Positions 33,748 through 42,406 of a stretch of 64,000 bases of DNA are shown here, piece by piece. The position numbers and the translations under genes are program-made. This stretch comes from Alkalibacillus flavidus (GTDB lineage Bacteria > Bacillota > Bacilli > Bacillales > Alkalibacillaceae), in the NCBI RefSeq assembly GCF_040545925.1, contig NZ_JBEPMX010000010.1, forward strand, positions 33,628 to 97,627. Reading direction: 5' to 3'. The notes under the pieces are model-generated. The model was not told the DNA's origin. It did not search any database and saw only the letters and a program-made list of their open reading frames with translations. Position 1 is the first letter of the stretch. The number at the start of each line of letters is the position of its first letter.

Positions 33748-34795
33748 GTTTTGGAGTCGGACAGTTCAAGAAGCTGAACCTTATGTTCCAGGTGAGCAGC
33801 CGACAGAGACAGATATTATTAAGTTAAATACCAATGAAAATCCGTACCCGCCATCACCAAAAGCGATTCAAGCGATGGAGGACTCTATAACGAGTGATTT
33901 ACGGAAATATCCGAGTCCGACAGCTGAGCGTCTTAAGGCGATTATAGCCGAACGTGAGCATGTCACATCAGATCAAGTATTTGTCGGTAACGGGTCAGAT
34001 GAGGTGCTAGCCTTTGCGTTTCAAGCCTTTTTCGAGCCTGATCAAACGATTAAAATGCCGGCTATTACGTATAGTTTTTACCCAGTGTATGCTAATTTGT
34101 ATGATATTCCGTTTGAGCAAGTCCCGCTGAATGATGATTTATCTATTCAAGTCGATGGCTTAAAGCAGTCTGTCGGAGGTGTCATTTTCCCTAATCCGAA
34201 CGCACCGACAGGGCTAGCGTTATCATTAAGTGATGTAGAGTCGATCGTTCAAGCGAATCCAGCTCAAGTGGTGATAGTCGATGAAGCGTACGTCGAATTT
34301 GGGGCTGAGTCGGCTGTAGCATTAACGACGCAATACCCGAACCTACTCGTCACCAAGACGTTATCGAAGTCCCATGCTTTAGCTGGTATGCGTATCGGCT
34401 ATGCGATTGGACACACTGGTTTGATCGAAGGTTTAGAGCGAATTAAAAATTCATTTAATTCATATACGATGAATCGCGTGTCTTTAGCTGGGGCAGAAGA
34501 GGCCTTAGCAGATGATGCATATTATGACCAGGTGTTAAGTGATATTGTCGTGACAAGAGATTGGGTGACTGAACGATTAAAAGGTTTAGGTTTTTGGGTG
34601 TCGAATTCGAAAGCGAACTTTTTGTTTGTACAACCTGTCGGGATTGAGGCAGACGTGTTGTACAATGAATTGAAGGCACAAGGTATTTATATTCGATATT
34701 TTAATAAACCAGGGTTAACTGGCTTCGTTCGGATTTCGATCGGCACGGATGATGAGATGACAAAATTGATAGATGCCATAGAAAATATGGTGTAA
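33740..34795 (+). CDS. hisC: Histidinol-phosphate aminotransferase HisC
   Basis: 351-residue PLP aminotransferase of fold type I, with the Schiff-base lysine in TKTLSKSHALAGMRIGY and the substrate-binding KLNTNENPYPPSP near the start. It transaminates imidazole acetol phosphate with glutamate. AAAGGGGA precedes ATG 33740, overlapping hisI by 8 bases. It is the last gene of the operon; in B. subtilis hisC is instead in the trp operon. Confidence 0.94.
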   Translation: MSKFWSRTVQEAEPYVPGEQPTETDIIKLNTNENPYPPSPKAIQAMEDSITSDLRKYPSPTAERLKAIIAEREHVTSDQVFVGNGSDEVLAFAFQAFFEPDQTIKMPAITYSFYPVYANLYDIPFEQVPLNDDLSIQVDGLKQSVGGVIFPNPNAPTGLALSLSDVESIVQANPAQVVIVDEAYVEFGAESAVALTTQYPNLLVTKTLSKSHALAGMRIGYAIGHTGLIEGLERIKNSFNSYTMNRVSLAGAEEALADDAYYDQVLSDIVVTRDWVTERLKGLGFWVSNSKANFLFVQPVGIEADVLYNELKAQGIYIRYFNKPGLTGFVRISIGTDDEMTKLIDAIENMV

Positions 34796-34834
34796 ACAAC
34801 GCCGCGAGGTCACGTCAACCTCGCGGCGTTGTTT
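34794..34834 (+). terminator. Bidirectional terminator between hisC and cadA
   Basis: 17-bp perfect GC-rich stem (AAACAACGCCGCGAGGT and complement) with A/T ends, between convergent operons. Confidence 0.88.
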
Positions 34835-36923
34835 ATCGGTTATTCATTAATCGTAAGGCATTTAATGTGACGAGTATTGTGGCGCCCATGTCAGCTAATA
34901 TCGCAATCCATAACGTGAGCCAACCAGGGATGACGAGAAGTAAGGCTAATGTTTTCGTACTCAATGCAAAGATAATATTTTGTTTAATAATGTTAAGTGT
35001 TTTACGACTTAAACGCACGGTGTAAGGTAGATTCGACAAATCATCTCCCATTAGAGCGATATCAGCCGTTTCTAACGCTGCATCCGTCCCAGCGCTTCCC
35101 ATCGCAATCCCGACATCAGCGGTGGCTAAGGCAGGCGCGTCATTAACGCCATCGCCGACCATCGCAACCTGACCGTATGATTGTTGTAGATTCTTCACTT
35201 CGGTTTGCTTATCTGCGGGTAATAGTTTCGCAATAAAGTGACGAATGCCGACTTGCTTACTAATTGATTGGGCGGTTTTATCATGATCGCCCGTCAATAG
35301 AATCGAATGGGTTAACTTAGCGTCAGATAATTCTTGAATCATATGTTTTGATGCTGAACGAATTGGGTCGGCAATGCTGATGAAGCCAAGTAAGTTATCG
35401 TTTTGACTCATTAAAATAACCGTATGCCCCTGTTCTTGAGCTTCATTGACAGCCAATTGTTTCTCGGGTGATAGAGTGAACACTGACGGACTACCAATGG
35501 TGTAATCCTGGCCATCGATTCGACCTTGAATTCCTTTTCCAGTTAGTGATTTAAACGCTTCAACAGAATGTGAGTCGTTTAGGCCGAATTGGTTGTCAGT
35601 ATACTGGATGACTGCTTGAGCTAATGGATGCTGTGATTTCGCCTCTAACGCGCTCGCTATTTGAAAAAAAGATTGAGGCGTTAACTGATTGCTGAAAAGG
35701 TGAAAATTTTGTACAGCTGGTTTTCCTTGTGTAATGGTCCCTGTTTTATCAAATGCGATAGCTTTAATTCGACCAAGTGTTTCTAAATAAGAGCCCCCTT
35801 TAATTAAGACGCCATGCCGAGCAGCGCTTCCGATCGCCGTTACAATGGCGACGGGGGTGGAAATGACAAGAGCACACGGACAACCGACGACAAGGACCGC
35901 AAGCCCTTGATAAAGCCATGTTTCGAAACTTAATCCGAACACGACAGGCGGAATCGTTGCGACGCCGAGGGCAATGATCATAATCAGTGGTGTGTAGTAC
36001 GCTGCGAATCGGTCGATTAATTGTTGCGCAGGCGCTTTTTCATTTTGTGCTTCTTCGACTAGGTGAATGATTCTCGCAAGGGTTGATTGATCGGCGCGTT
36101 TCGTTGCTGCTACTTCTAAATAGCCGTCCTCATTTAACGTGCCAGCATAAACACTATCATCCATTGTTTTAAAGGTAGGGACTGATTCACCGGTAATGGC
36201 TGCTTGGTTAATCGATGATTCACCGGCTGTCACCGTGCCATCGACGGGGATTTTTTCACCAGGTCGAATAATGATCGTATCGCCAATGATTATGTCATTT
36301 GCTTTAACTGTTTCTTCGTGACCGTTTCGTCTGACGGTTGCTGTATCAGGTGCGATCGTCATGAGCGATTGAATAGATGAGCGAGCACGGTCAATCGAAT
36401 ATTTTTCAAGCCATTCACTGATTGCAAACAGAAGGACGACGACGGCACCTTCGACCCATTCGCCGATTATAACTGCTCCGATAACAGCAATTGTCATTAA
36501 CGTCATCATATCAAAACGCCACTTCGCTAAATTTTTGAGGCCTGTGATGACTAATGAATAGCCGCCAATAGCAATAGAGCCAATGAGAGTCGTCACGGTA
36601 AACGGATGATGATCCCCGAATTGGAACATTCCGTATAGCCCGATTGCGAGTAGACATGTTGCAATGAGTAAGTTCCAATTAGATGCTAACGTTTGTTTTA
36701 AATCAAATGATGTTTGGGTGAATTCTTTTGAAATAGCGAGCTGTTCAAATGATCCAGCTTTTTCGAGTTCATCAACAGACGCTTCTCCGTAAACGGTAAT
36801 TTTTGATGCGCCAAAGTTAACGTCCGCATCGTTAACAGAATCAATCGCTTTAACGTTCTCTTCAAATGTCTTCGCGCATGAAGAACAAGACATGCCTTGG
36901 ACGTAATACGTTTCTTCTGTCAT
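34833..36923 (-). CDS. cadA: Cadmium/zinc P1B-type ATPase CadA
   Basis: 696 residues. An N-terminal heavy-metal domain has GMSCSSC (Cys13, Cys16), followed by about eight membrane helices with the CPC transport motif (VVGCPCALVIS), the phosphorylation motif DKTGT, the TGES actuator and the GDGVNDAPAL hinge. The CPC and the following helix are typical of Cd(II)/Zn(II)/Pb(II) exporters and not of copper exporters. It exports toxic metal from the cytosol. GGAGG precedes ATG 36923, which overlaps the cadC stop. Confidence 0.92.
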   Translation of the reverse strand: MTEETYYVQGMSCSSCAKTFEENVKAIDSVNDADVNFGASKITVYGEASVDELEKAGSFEQLAISKEFTQTSFDLKQTLASNWNLLIATCLLAIGLYGMFQFGDHHPFTVTTLIGSIAIGGYSLVITGLKNLAKWRFDMMTLMTIAVIGAVIIGEWVEGAVVVLLFAISEWLEKYSIDRARSSIQSLMTIAPDTATVRRNGHEETVKANDIIIGDTIIIRPGEKIPVDGTVTAGESSINQAAITGESVPTFKTMDDSVYAGTLNEDGYLEVAATKRADQSTLARIIHLVEEAQNEKAPAQQLIDRFAAYYTPLIMIIALGVATIPPVVFGLSFETWLYQGLAVLVVGCPCALVISTPVAIVTAIGSAARHGVLIKGGSYLETLGRIKAIAFDKTGTITQGKPAVQNFHLFSNQLTPQSFFQIASALEAKSQHPLAQAVIQYTDNQFGLNDSHSVEAFKSLTGKGIQGRIDGQDYTIGSPSVFTLSPEKQLAVNEAQEQGHTVILMSQNDNLLGFISIADPIRSASKHMIQELSDAKLTHSILLTGDHDKTAQSISKQVGIRHFIAKLLPADKQTEVKNLQQSYGQVAMVGDGVNDAPALATADVGIAMGSAGTDAALETADIALMGDDLSNLPYTVRLSRKTLNIIKQNIIFALSTKTLALLLVIPGWLTLWIAILADMGATILVTLNALRLMNNR

Positions 36924-37282
36924 GATAGTGCCTCCAGTTTTTCTTCGTGCTCAACAGCCATTTGAATTAACCGAACAATATGGTGGTCGTCTAGAGAGTA
37001 ATAGCTAATTTTCCCCTGCTTTCGGACGTTCGTCAGGCCGTATTGTTTTAATGTTCTTAAGTGATGGGATGCTGTTGCTACAGATACTTCCATAATTGCT
37101 GCAACATCGCAGACACAAAGCTCGTCTTCGATTGTTAAGGCTTGGGCGATCTTGACACGCGTCGGATCAGCTAAGACTTTAAATAGGTTTGAAACGGAAG
37201 AGGTATTGGTTTGGTGGACCTTATGATATACGTGTTTTAATTGATCTTCGGTGATATCTGATGCGCAATTTGCTAATTTCAT
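36920..37282 (-). CDS. cadC: Metal-sensing ArsR-family repressor CadC
   Basis: 120-residue winged-helix ArsR/SmtB repressor. The metal site uses ELCVCD (Cys56, Cys58), and Cys6 near the N-terminus corresponds to the extra thiolate of CadC-type sensors. It represses the cad operon until Cd, Pb or Zn binds. The recognition helix is ATASHHLRTLKQYG. It is the first gene of the operon, with a double operator just upstream. ATG 37282 follows AAGGCG. Confidence 0.92.
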   Translation of the reverse strand: MKLANCASDITEDQLKHVYHKVHQTNTSSVSNLFKVLADPTRVKIAQALTIEDELCVCDVAAIMEVSVATASHHLRTLKQYGLTNVRKQGKISYYSLDDHHIVRLIQMAVEHEEKLEALS

Positions 37283-37301
37283 CGGTCATTCGCCTTCTTT
37301 C

Positions 37302-37348
37302 ATTCAAATGATTGTTTGAATATAGTGTATTCAAACAATCATTTGAAT
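37302..37348. promoter_or_regulatory. Double CadC operator
   Basis: Two 20-bp near-palindromes, 37302-37321 and 37329-37348, each of the form ATTCAAA(N6)TTTGAAT. They are exact reverse complements of one another, so the whole 47-bp block is symmetric about the 7-base spacer. The half-site resembles the TCAAATA...TATTTGA operator known for Staphylococcus CadC. One operator overlaps the -35 side of the promoter and the other lies just past the -10. Confidence 0.8.
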
Positions 37349-37353
37349 GTCAA
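37324..37353 (-). promoter_or_regulatory. cadCA promoter
   Basis: On the minus strand TTGACA (37348-37353), 18 bases, TACACT (37324-37329). The -35 has consensus sequence and abuts operator two, so bound CadC would exclude RNA polymerase. Confidence 0.6.
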
Positions 37354-37418
37354 TCCCCCCTCGTTCACGTTAGTGTGATGAGATGTTAAACTAATAAAAA
37401 ATGATTAAGGTGATCAAC

Positions 37419-37922
37419 ATGATAAGAGAAGCGACAAAGCACGATTTAGACCAAATTGAAATCGTTGTAAATGAGGCGAAGGATGTCATGGCACGCGCTG
37501 GGTTATCTCAGTGGGGAGAGACTTATCCACTTCGTTCGCATTATGAGAAGGATTTACATAATCGAGAGCTGTATGTGTATGAACAAGACGGAGACGTGAT
37601 TGGTGTAGCTTGTATTAGTGATCATGGCCATGAAGAGTACCATGAGATTGCGTGGTCAGAAGCAGATACGTTTCTTTGTTTGAAGCGTTTGGCCGTTTCG
37701 CCGAGTGCGAGGAAGCGTGGGGTAGGTTTAGCGTTTTATCACTTTGCAGAACAATTAGCGGCTGAACAAGGCATTCCGTACATCAGAACGGATACAAATG
37801 GCGAAAATAAAGCAGCGTTAAAATTATTCCAAAAAGGCCAATACACATTAGTCGATCAACAATACCACGGCGATTTTACAGAGCCATTCTATTATTATGA
37901 AAAGAGAGTCGAGCGTTCATAA
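37419..37922 (+). CDS. GNAT family N-acetyltransferase
   Basis: 167 residues. The acetyl-CoA motif A is seen as LKRLAVSPSARKRGVGLAFYHF, and TNGENKAALKLFQKGQY is the usual C-terminal part. The substrate is unknown. ATG 37419 is used because TAAGGTGATC lies just upstream; the first ATG at 37401 has no ribosome binding site. It is a single gene between the divergent cad operon and convergent pepF. Confidence 0.82.
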   Translation: MIREATKHDLDQIEIVVNEAKDVMARAGLSQWGETYPLRSHYEKDLHNRELYVYEQDGDVIGVACISDHGHEEYHEIAWSEADTFLCLKRLAVSPSARKRGVGLAFYHFAEQLAAEQGIPYIRTDTNGENKAALKLFQKGQYTLVDQQYHGDFTEPFYYYEKRVERS

Positions 37923-37925
37923 ATA

Positions 37926-38076
37926 GAGCTTGGGATAGAAGGGGATTCAATTGTACAAAAGCTAAATGTGTAAGCAACATAAGAGTTAAGCACTTATAAA
38001 GCGGAATCAAAATGCGTAGACTCCCTCGGAAAATGTTGTCATGCCAAGGATGGCGTTGTGATAAGTACTTTAAGCA
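37926..38076. repeat. Truncated copy of the long intergenic repeat (copy B)
   Basis: About 150 bases. Its left part matches copy A at 16683 in scattered blocks with the same order and spacing: AGCTTGG, AGAAG, TACAAAAG, GTTAAGCACT, GAATCAAAA, CGTAGAC. The GC-rich middle of copy A is missing, and the right end (AAGTACTTTAA) resembles the right end of copy A (CGTACTTTAAT). This looks like an internally deleted relative. Confidence 0.65.
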
Positions 38077-38120
38077 GAAAACCCGGACGATTTATTTTTT
38101 AATTAAATCGTCCGGGTTTT
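38077..38120. terminator. Bidirectional terminator of pepF and GNAT gene
   Basis: Perfect stem AAAACCCGGACGATTTA with its complement, with A and T runs on both sides. Confidence 0.88.
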
Positions 38121-38156
38121 ACTTTACTGAATTGGGTTTGTCACAAGCTCTATAAT

Positions 38157-39953
38157 TTATTTAGCTGTTAAATTCAAGTACTCTTCAACATCGCGTTTGC
38201 ACAGTTCGATACCTTTTTCCCAGAATGCTTCTTGTGTAATGTCTTCGCCTAAATGTTTCATTGCTAACTCTTCCACCGTCATGCGCGCGGTATCTTGTAG
38301 TAAGGCGATATATTTATCCTCATAACTCACACCTTCTTCAAGCGCCTTCGCATAAATGCTTAACGAGAATAGATAACCAAATGTGTACGGGAAGTTGTAA
38401 AACGGAACGCCTGTAATATGGAAATGTAGTTTGTTCGACCAATAACTTGGGCTCGTTGAGTTCACGGCATCTTGATATGCTTCGCGTTGCGCTTCATCTG
38501 TTAATTCATTTAAACGCTCGGCCGGCACGAAACCATTTCGGCGTTCTTCATAAAATCGTGTCTCGAACAAGAAACGAGAGTGGATGTTCATGAAAAATGC
38601 CACACTGCGCTGTAATTTGTCTTCTAATAACGCGATTTTATCTTCATCTGTTTCAGCCTCTTTCACTGACGCATCAGCCACGATCATTTCCGCAAACGTC
38701 GATGCCGTTTCAGCGACATTCATCGCGTAACGGCGATTCAGTGGATGAACGGGCTTCAATGCGTGAGTGTGGAACGCATGACCGAGTTCGTGTGCTAGCG
38801 TAGCGACGTTAGACATCGAACCGCTGTACGTCATGAAGATACGAGATTCACCGCTTAATGGGAAGCCAGTACAGAAGCCGCCTGGGCGTTTGCCTGAACG
38901 ATCTTCCGCTTCAATCCACCCGTTTTCAAACGCATGCTCAGCGAAATCAGCTAATTTTGGACTGAATTGTTTAAAGTGTTTCAAAATAAATTGAGCGCCT
39001 TCGTCATATGTTAACGTTTGGTTGTTTTCTTGTGTTGGCGCACCTAAGTCGTACCACTCTAACGTCTCTTTGCCGAGTAAATCCGCTTTACGATATAAAA
39101 AGTCAACGAACGGTTGTTTATGTTTGGTGATTGCACCCCACATCGCATCTAACGTGTCTTGTTGCATACGATTAATATCGAGTGGTTCTTTTAAGACGTT
39201 GTCCCAACCGCGTTTATCATAAACATTTAAACGGAAGCCTGCTAAATGATTTAACGTGTTGGCGAATAAAGATTCTTTTTCTTTCCATGCGGCTTCTAAT
39301 TGTTCATAGACGTGTTTTCGGACGTCTGGGTTTTCGTGCGACAATAAGTTGTTCGCTTGGCCGACAGATAATGTTTTCTCTTCACCATCAACGGTTACAT
39401 CGACAGTCATTTCCCCGACAATCGTGTTATACATTTGACCCCATGCGTGATAACCATCGACAGATAAAGCAGTAATAAGTGCTTCCTCATCTTCTGATAG
39501 TTGTTCCGCTGCTGCTTCACGCCATTCATTTAAAACAAAAAATAGCTCAGCTAGTTTGTCATGTTCTAATAAGGCTTGCCATACGCTTTCTTCTGTTTGG
39601 GCTAGCTTTTGGCGAAAGCGATTGAATGCTGCACTGTATGTCGCATTCAGTTCGGTTACTTCGCTTCGTAAGGTACTTGCCTTATGGTCACTCATGTCTT
39701 GCGCTTCTAAACAGGTAATATAAGCTCCTGCTTGGCGAATATGTTGGCTAATGTCCGAACCTTCTTCGATAAGGGCTGCGATCTGGTCAGCTTCTGAACT
39801 CGAAGTCGGTGTGTCGAAGGCGTTTAGTTTGTCAGCATATGTGTTCAGACGATCTTTCGTTTCGTCTAAATGACGGCGTAATTCTTCTGAATCGCTACCG
39901 CCTTGGAAAAAGGTCTCCAAATCCCATGTGATCGGGTAACTCGTTTGTGGCAT
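38157..39953 (-). CDS. pepF: Oligoendopeptidase F, M3 family
   Basis: 598-residue cytoplasmic zinc metallopeptidase. The active site is HELGH in ATLAHELGHAFHTHAL, with the further conserved ASTFAEMIV carrying the third ligand Glu. It cuts medium-length peptides. Length is normal for PepF. ATG 39953 follows AGTAGGAGG. Single gene. Confidence 0.93.
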   Translation of the reverse strand: MPQTSYPITWDLETFFQGGSDSEELRRHLDETKDRLNTYADKLNAFDTPTSSSEADQIAALIEEGSDISQHIRQAGAYITCLEAQDMSDHKASTLRSEVTELNATYSAAFNRFRQKLAQTEESVWQALLEHDKLAELFFVLNEWREAAAEQLSEDEEALITALSVDGYHAWGQMYNTIVGEMTVDVTVDGEEKTLSVGQANNLLSHENPDVRKHVYEQLEAAWKEKESLFANTLNHLAGFRLNVYDKRGWDNVLKEPLDINRMQQDTLDAMWGAITKHKQPFVDFLYRKADLLGKETLEWYDLGAPTQENNQTLTYDEGAQFILKHFKQFSPKLADFAEHAFENGWIEAEDRSGKRPGGFCTGFPLSGESRIFMTYSGSMSNVATLAHELGHAFHTHALKPVHPLNRRYAMNVAETASTFAEMIVADASVKEAETDEDKIALLEDKLQRSVAFFMNIHSRFLFETRFYEERRNGFVPAERLNELTDEAQREAYQDAVNSTSPSYWSNKLHFHITGVPFYNFPYTFGYLFSLSIYAKALEEGVSYEDKYIALLQDTARMTVEELAMKHLGEDITQEAFWEKGIELCKRDVEEYLNLTAK

Positions 39954-40062
39954 CGTTCGAACCTCCTACTTATTTCATAATTTTCTTAATAATACAACGA
40001 CAGTATAGCATAGAAATTAATTCGAGTGAAGAAAATTTCGAAACCTGAAGTAATTAAAAATA

Positions 40063-40097
40063 TAAAAAATCACGCAATGTAATCATTGCGCGATTTT
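40063..40097 (-). terminator. Terminator of peroxiredoxin gene
   Basis: On the minus strand AAAATCGCGCAATG, loop, CATTGCGTGATTTTTT (one G-U pair). Confidence 0.8.
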
Positions 40098-40106
40098 AAC
40101 AGTTTA

Positions 40107-40760
40107 TTAGTCATCTAAATGTTTCTTTGCTAAATACCAATCGACGACTTCGAGGCTATCATCGTTAGCGCGTGCATCAGCATCTGCTTGGGTAGCAGGT
40201 GGTGGAACGAGGACTTGGTCGCCCGGTGTCCAGTTGGCTGGTGTTGAGACTTGATGATTTGCTGTTGTTTGTAACGCTTTGACTAAGCGGACGATTTCAG
40301 CCATGTTACGTCCTGTAGTAAGTGGATAATAAATGATCGATTTAATTTGTTGTTTATCATCAATAACAAACACCGCACGGTTCGCTTCTGTTCCGCTATC
40401 GTTTGGATGGATCATGCCGTATTTGCTTGCAACATCTTTGCTTAAGTCAGCAATCACGGGGAATTCTATTTTGACATTAAAATTATCTTCAATGTTACGA
40501 ATCCATGCAAGGTGTGACTGATTGCTGTCAATACTAAGACCGATCAACTCTGTATTTAACTCTTTTAACTCTGGTAAAATTTCTTGAAACGCAACGAATT
40601 CGGTCGTGCATACAGGGGTGAAATCAGCTGGGTGTGAAAATAATACCCACCATTTGCCTTCGTAATCTGTCGATTTAATTGTCCCTTGCGTCGTTTTGGC
40701 TTCGAAATAAGGGGCATGGTCACCAATTCGCGGTAATGTGTAATGCTGTTCATCGCTCAT
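40107..40760 (-). CDS. 1-Cys peroxiredoxin (Prx6 type)
   Basis: 217-residue thiol peroxidase. The peroxidatic Cys51 lies in HPADFTPVCTTE, and no other cysteine exists, so it is a 1-Cys enzyme that needs an external thiol. The C-terminal extension typical of Prx6/AhpC-Prx6 proteins is present (PANWTPGDQVLVPPP). It reduces H2O2 and lipid hydroperoxides in the cytosol. ATG 40760 follows AAGGAGCG. Confidence 0.93.
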   Translation of the reverse strand: MSDEQHYTLPRIGDHAPYFEAKTTQGTIKSTDYEGKWWVLFSHPADFTPVCTTEFVAFQEILPELKELNTELIGLSIDSNQSHLAWIRNIEDNFNVKIEFPVIADLSKDVASKYGMIHPNDSGTEANRAVFVIDDKQQIKSIIYYPLTTGRNMAEIVRLVKALQTTANHQVSTPANWTPGDQVLVPPPATQADADARANDDSLEVVDWYLAKKHLDD

Positions 40761-40850
40761 CAAACATCGCTCCTTCTTAAAGTGTATAATTCTGATAAAC
40801 TTACTTAGTTTTATTATATACTTACTGTAACAAATCGATACTCAAAAAGC

Positions 40851-40880
40851 AAAAAAAACGACCCATATATGAGTCGTTTT
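40851..40880 (-). terminator. Terminator of deacetylase operon
   Basis: On the minus strand AAAACGACTCATATATGGGTCGTTTTTTTT, a short loop and eight T. Confidence 0.85.
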
Positions 40881-40892
40881 TATATCAATCTA

Positions 40893-41717
40893 TTATTCAA
40901 GTGGTGCATCATTTAATTTAACGAATTCAAATCCGTCTTCTAACAGTTGAGGAATCGCTTGGCGAATGCCTTCATTCGTGTCGCTATTCGGTTGATTCAT
41001 ATGTAATAAAGCAATCGAGCCGGGTTTGGCTTTGAGTAACGCTTGTTCGACCTCATCACTTGAGTAAGTGCCACCAGCATCGCCAAGAATGTCGTAGTTA
41101 ACGACGTCTAAATCGAGTTGTTCGACTAAATCAACCGCAACATCGTCATAATGCGCTGTTCCAGAGCGGAAAAAATCAGGCTTCTCACCAGTCACCGATT
41201 CGATATAATCTTGATTAATCATCACTTCATCATGGGCAGCTTGTGCTGAGTGCGTACCAGCTATGCCATACGCTTCTCGACCTGTTACTGATAACGGTTG
41301 GTGATGTGTACCGTGATTTTCGATTTGAAAGAGTGGATTGTCAGCTAAAGACTTAGCAATGTCCTTGTTGTGCTGGATCCAATCTTTGTTTAGAAAGAGT
41401 GTGGCAGGAATGTTGTGTTCAATTAAAAATGAGATGAGTTCGTCATCATAACTATTCCCATGAGCACCGCCACACGCATCGAATGTTAGGGCGATTTTTT
41501 TCTCATTAGTATCTAACGTCGTTTTCACTCCATCGACGAACTCACCCCATTCAGAAGGTTCTCGTTCAAATGGGGTAAGGTCAATCGTTGTCGTATGGTG
41601 TGGTGTTTGTTTTCTGGTTAGCTTTGAGTCGCTCATGTTATTCGCATTAGACATCGCAAGTGAACAAGCAGATAATATGAAACTTAAACTGATTAATAGA
41701 ATAAGATGTTTTGCCAT
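40893..41717 (-). CDS. Polysaccharide deacetylase (NodB domain) lipoprotein
   Basis: 274 residues. The signal ends in SAC (Cys18), so it is a lipoprotein. A NodB carbohydrate esterase 4 domain follows: motif 1 is TFDACGG (Asp retained; the usual second Asp is Ala), motif 2 is NHGTHH with the metal-binding histidines, then FRSGTAHYDD and LLHMNQP. The variant TFDACG motif is shared with a subgroup of bacillar lipoproteins. It probably acts on peptidoglycan or another exported glycan. ATG 41717 is preceded by AGAGG. Third gene of an operon with the VOC and LLM genes. Confidence 0.82.
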   Translation of the reverse strand: MAKHLILLISLSFILSACSLAMSNANNMSDSKLTRKQTPHHTTTIDLTPFEREPSEWGEFVDGVKTTLDTNEKKIALTFDACGGAHGNSYDDELISFLIEHNIPATLFLNKDWIQHNKDIAKSLADNPLFQIENHGTHHQPLSVTGREAYGIAGTHSAQAAHDEVMINQDYIESVTGEKPDFFRSGTAHYDDVAVDLVEQLDLDVVNYDILGDAGGTYSSDEVEQALLKAKPGSIALLHMNQPNSDTNEGIRQAIPQLLEDGFEFVKLNDAPLE

Positions 41718-41725
41718 AATAACCT

Positions 41726-42391
41726 CTACTTAAATGTAATCGATTCAAAGTGAGCGGTGAGATGGTCGCCGTCTTCAATCGTTATGGTACCATTGTCTAA
41801 TAATAAACCGGATGGCGATGTGGCTTCTGGTGCAATCGTTTGTAACTGATTCACATAACGTTCAGGATCATCGGTACCAACTGTTATCGACGAAAATGAT
41901 GTTGGATTAATGAACGTCGCATCACTTGGACGATTTATGTCGCCATCCCATTCAATTAAAAAGGGAAGAGGGCGGTTTAGCGTTTCATCGTGCGGGAAAA
42001 GCATGCGCCAAGCAAGTTCGCTTCCGTCAGGTTTCGTGCGACTGCCGGGAAACGGTCCTGAGAATGCTATATGATGATGGCGTAATCGCTCCATGACACC
42101 GTTTAAATCATCGACGCGCAAGGCGAATTGAATCGGCCCTTCTTTACGTGCATCATACGCATCGATCGTCGTTTGAATGAGTGGGTTATCCGAATGCCGT
42201 GCGATGGTTTCGTCTTCCACGCCTAACCATTCGATATAGCAATCATTGGTCATAAACGCCAGGTGATTAAACGTTCCCCAATGCTCGTGCTGCCCACCTG
42301 GCACTCCTTTTAATTGATGAATTGCCGAAAACGTTTGTTGATGAACGTCTGGATTGAATGAATGGACGACGAGATGATCGAATGCCGTCAT
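41726..42391 (-). CDS. VOC/glyoxalase-like protein
   Basis: 221 residues resembling the Glyoxalase_3 type (FDHLVVHSF, GTFNHLAF, YIEWLGVED, then a second half). Two vicinal-oxygen-chelate modules are likely; metal ligands are plausible (His6 and Glu54-type positions) but the reaction is unknown. ATG 42391 follows GGGAGGG. It sits between the LLM oxidoreductase (15-base gap) and the deacetylase (8-base gap). Confidence 0.7.
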   Translation of the reverse strand: MTAFDHLVVHSFNPDVHQQTFSAIHQLKGVPGGQHEHWGTFNHLAFMTNDCYIEWLGVEDETIARHSDNPLIQTTIDAYDARKEGPIQFALRVDDLNGVMERLRHHHIAFSGPFPGSRTKPDGSELAWRMLFPHDETLNRPLPFLIEWDGDINRPSDATFINPTSFSSITVGTDDPERYVNQLQTIAPEATSPSGLLLDNGTITIEDGDHLTAHFESITFK

Positions 42392-42406
42392 AGTAATCCC
42401 TCCCAA

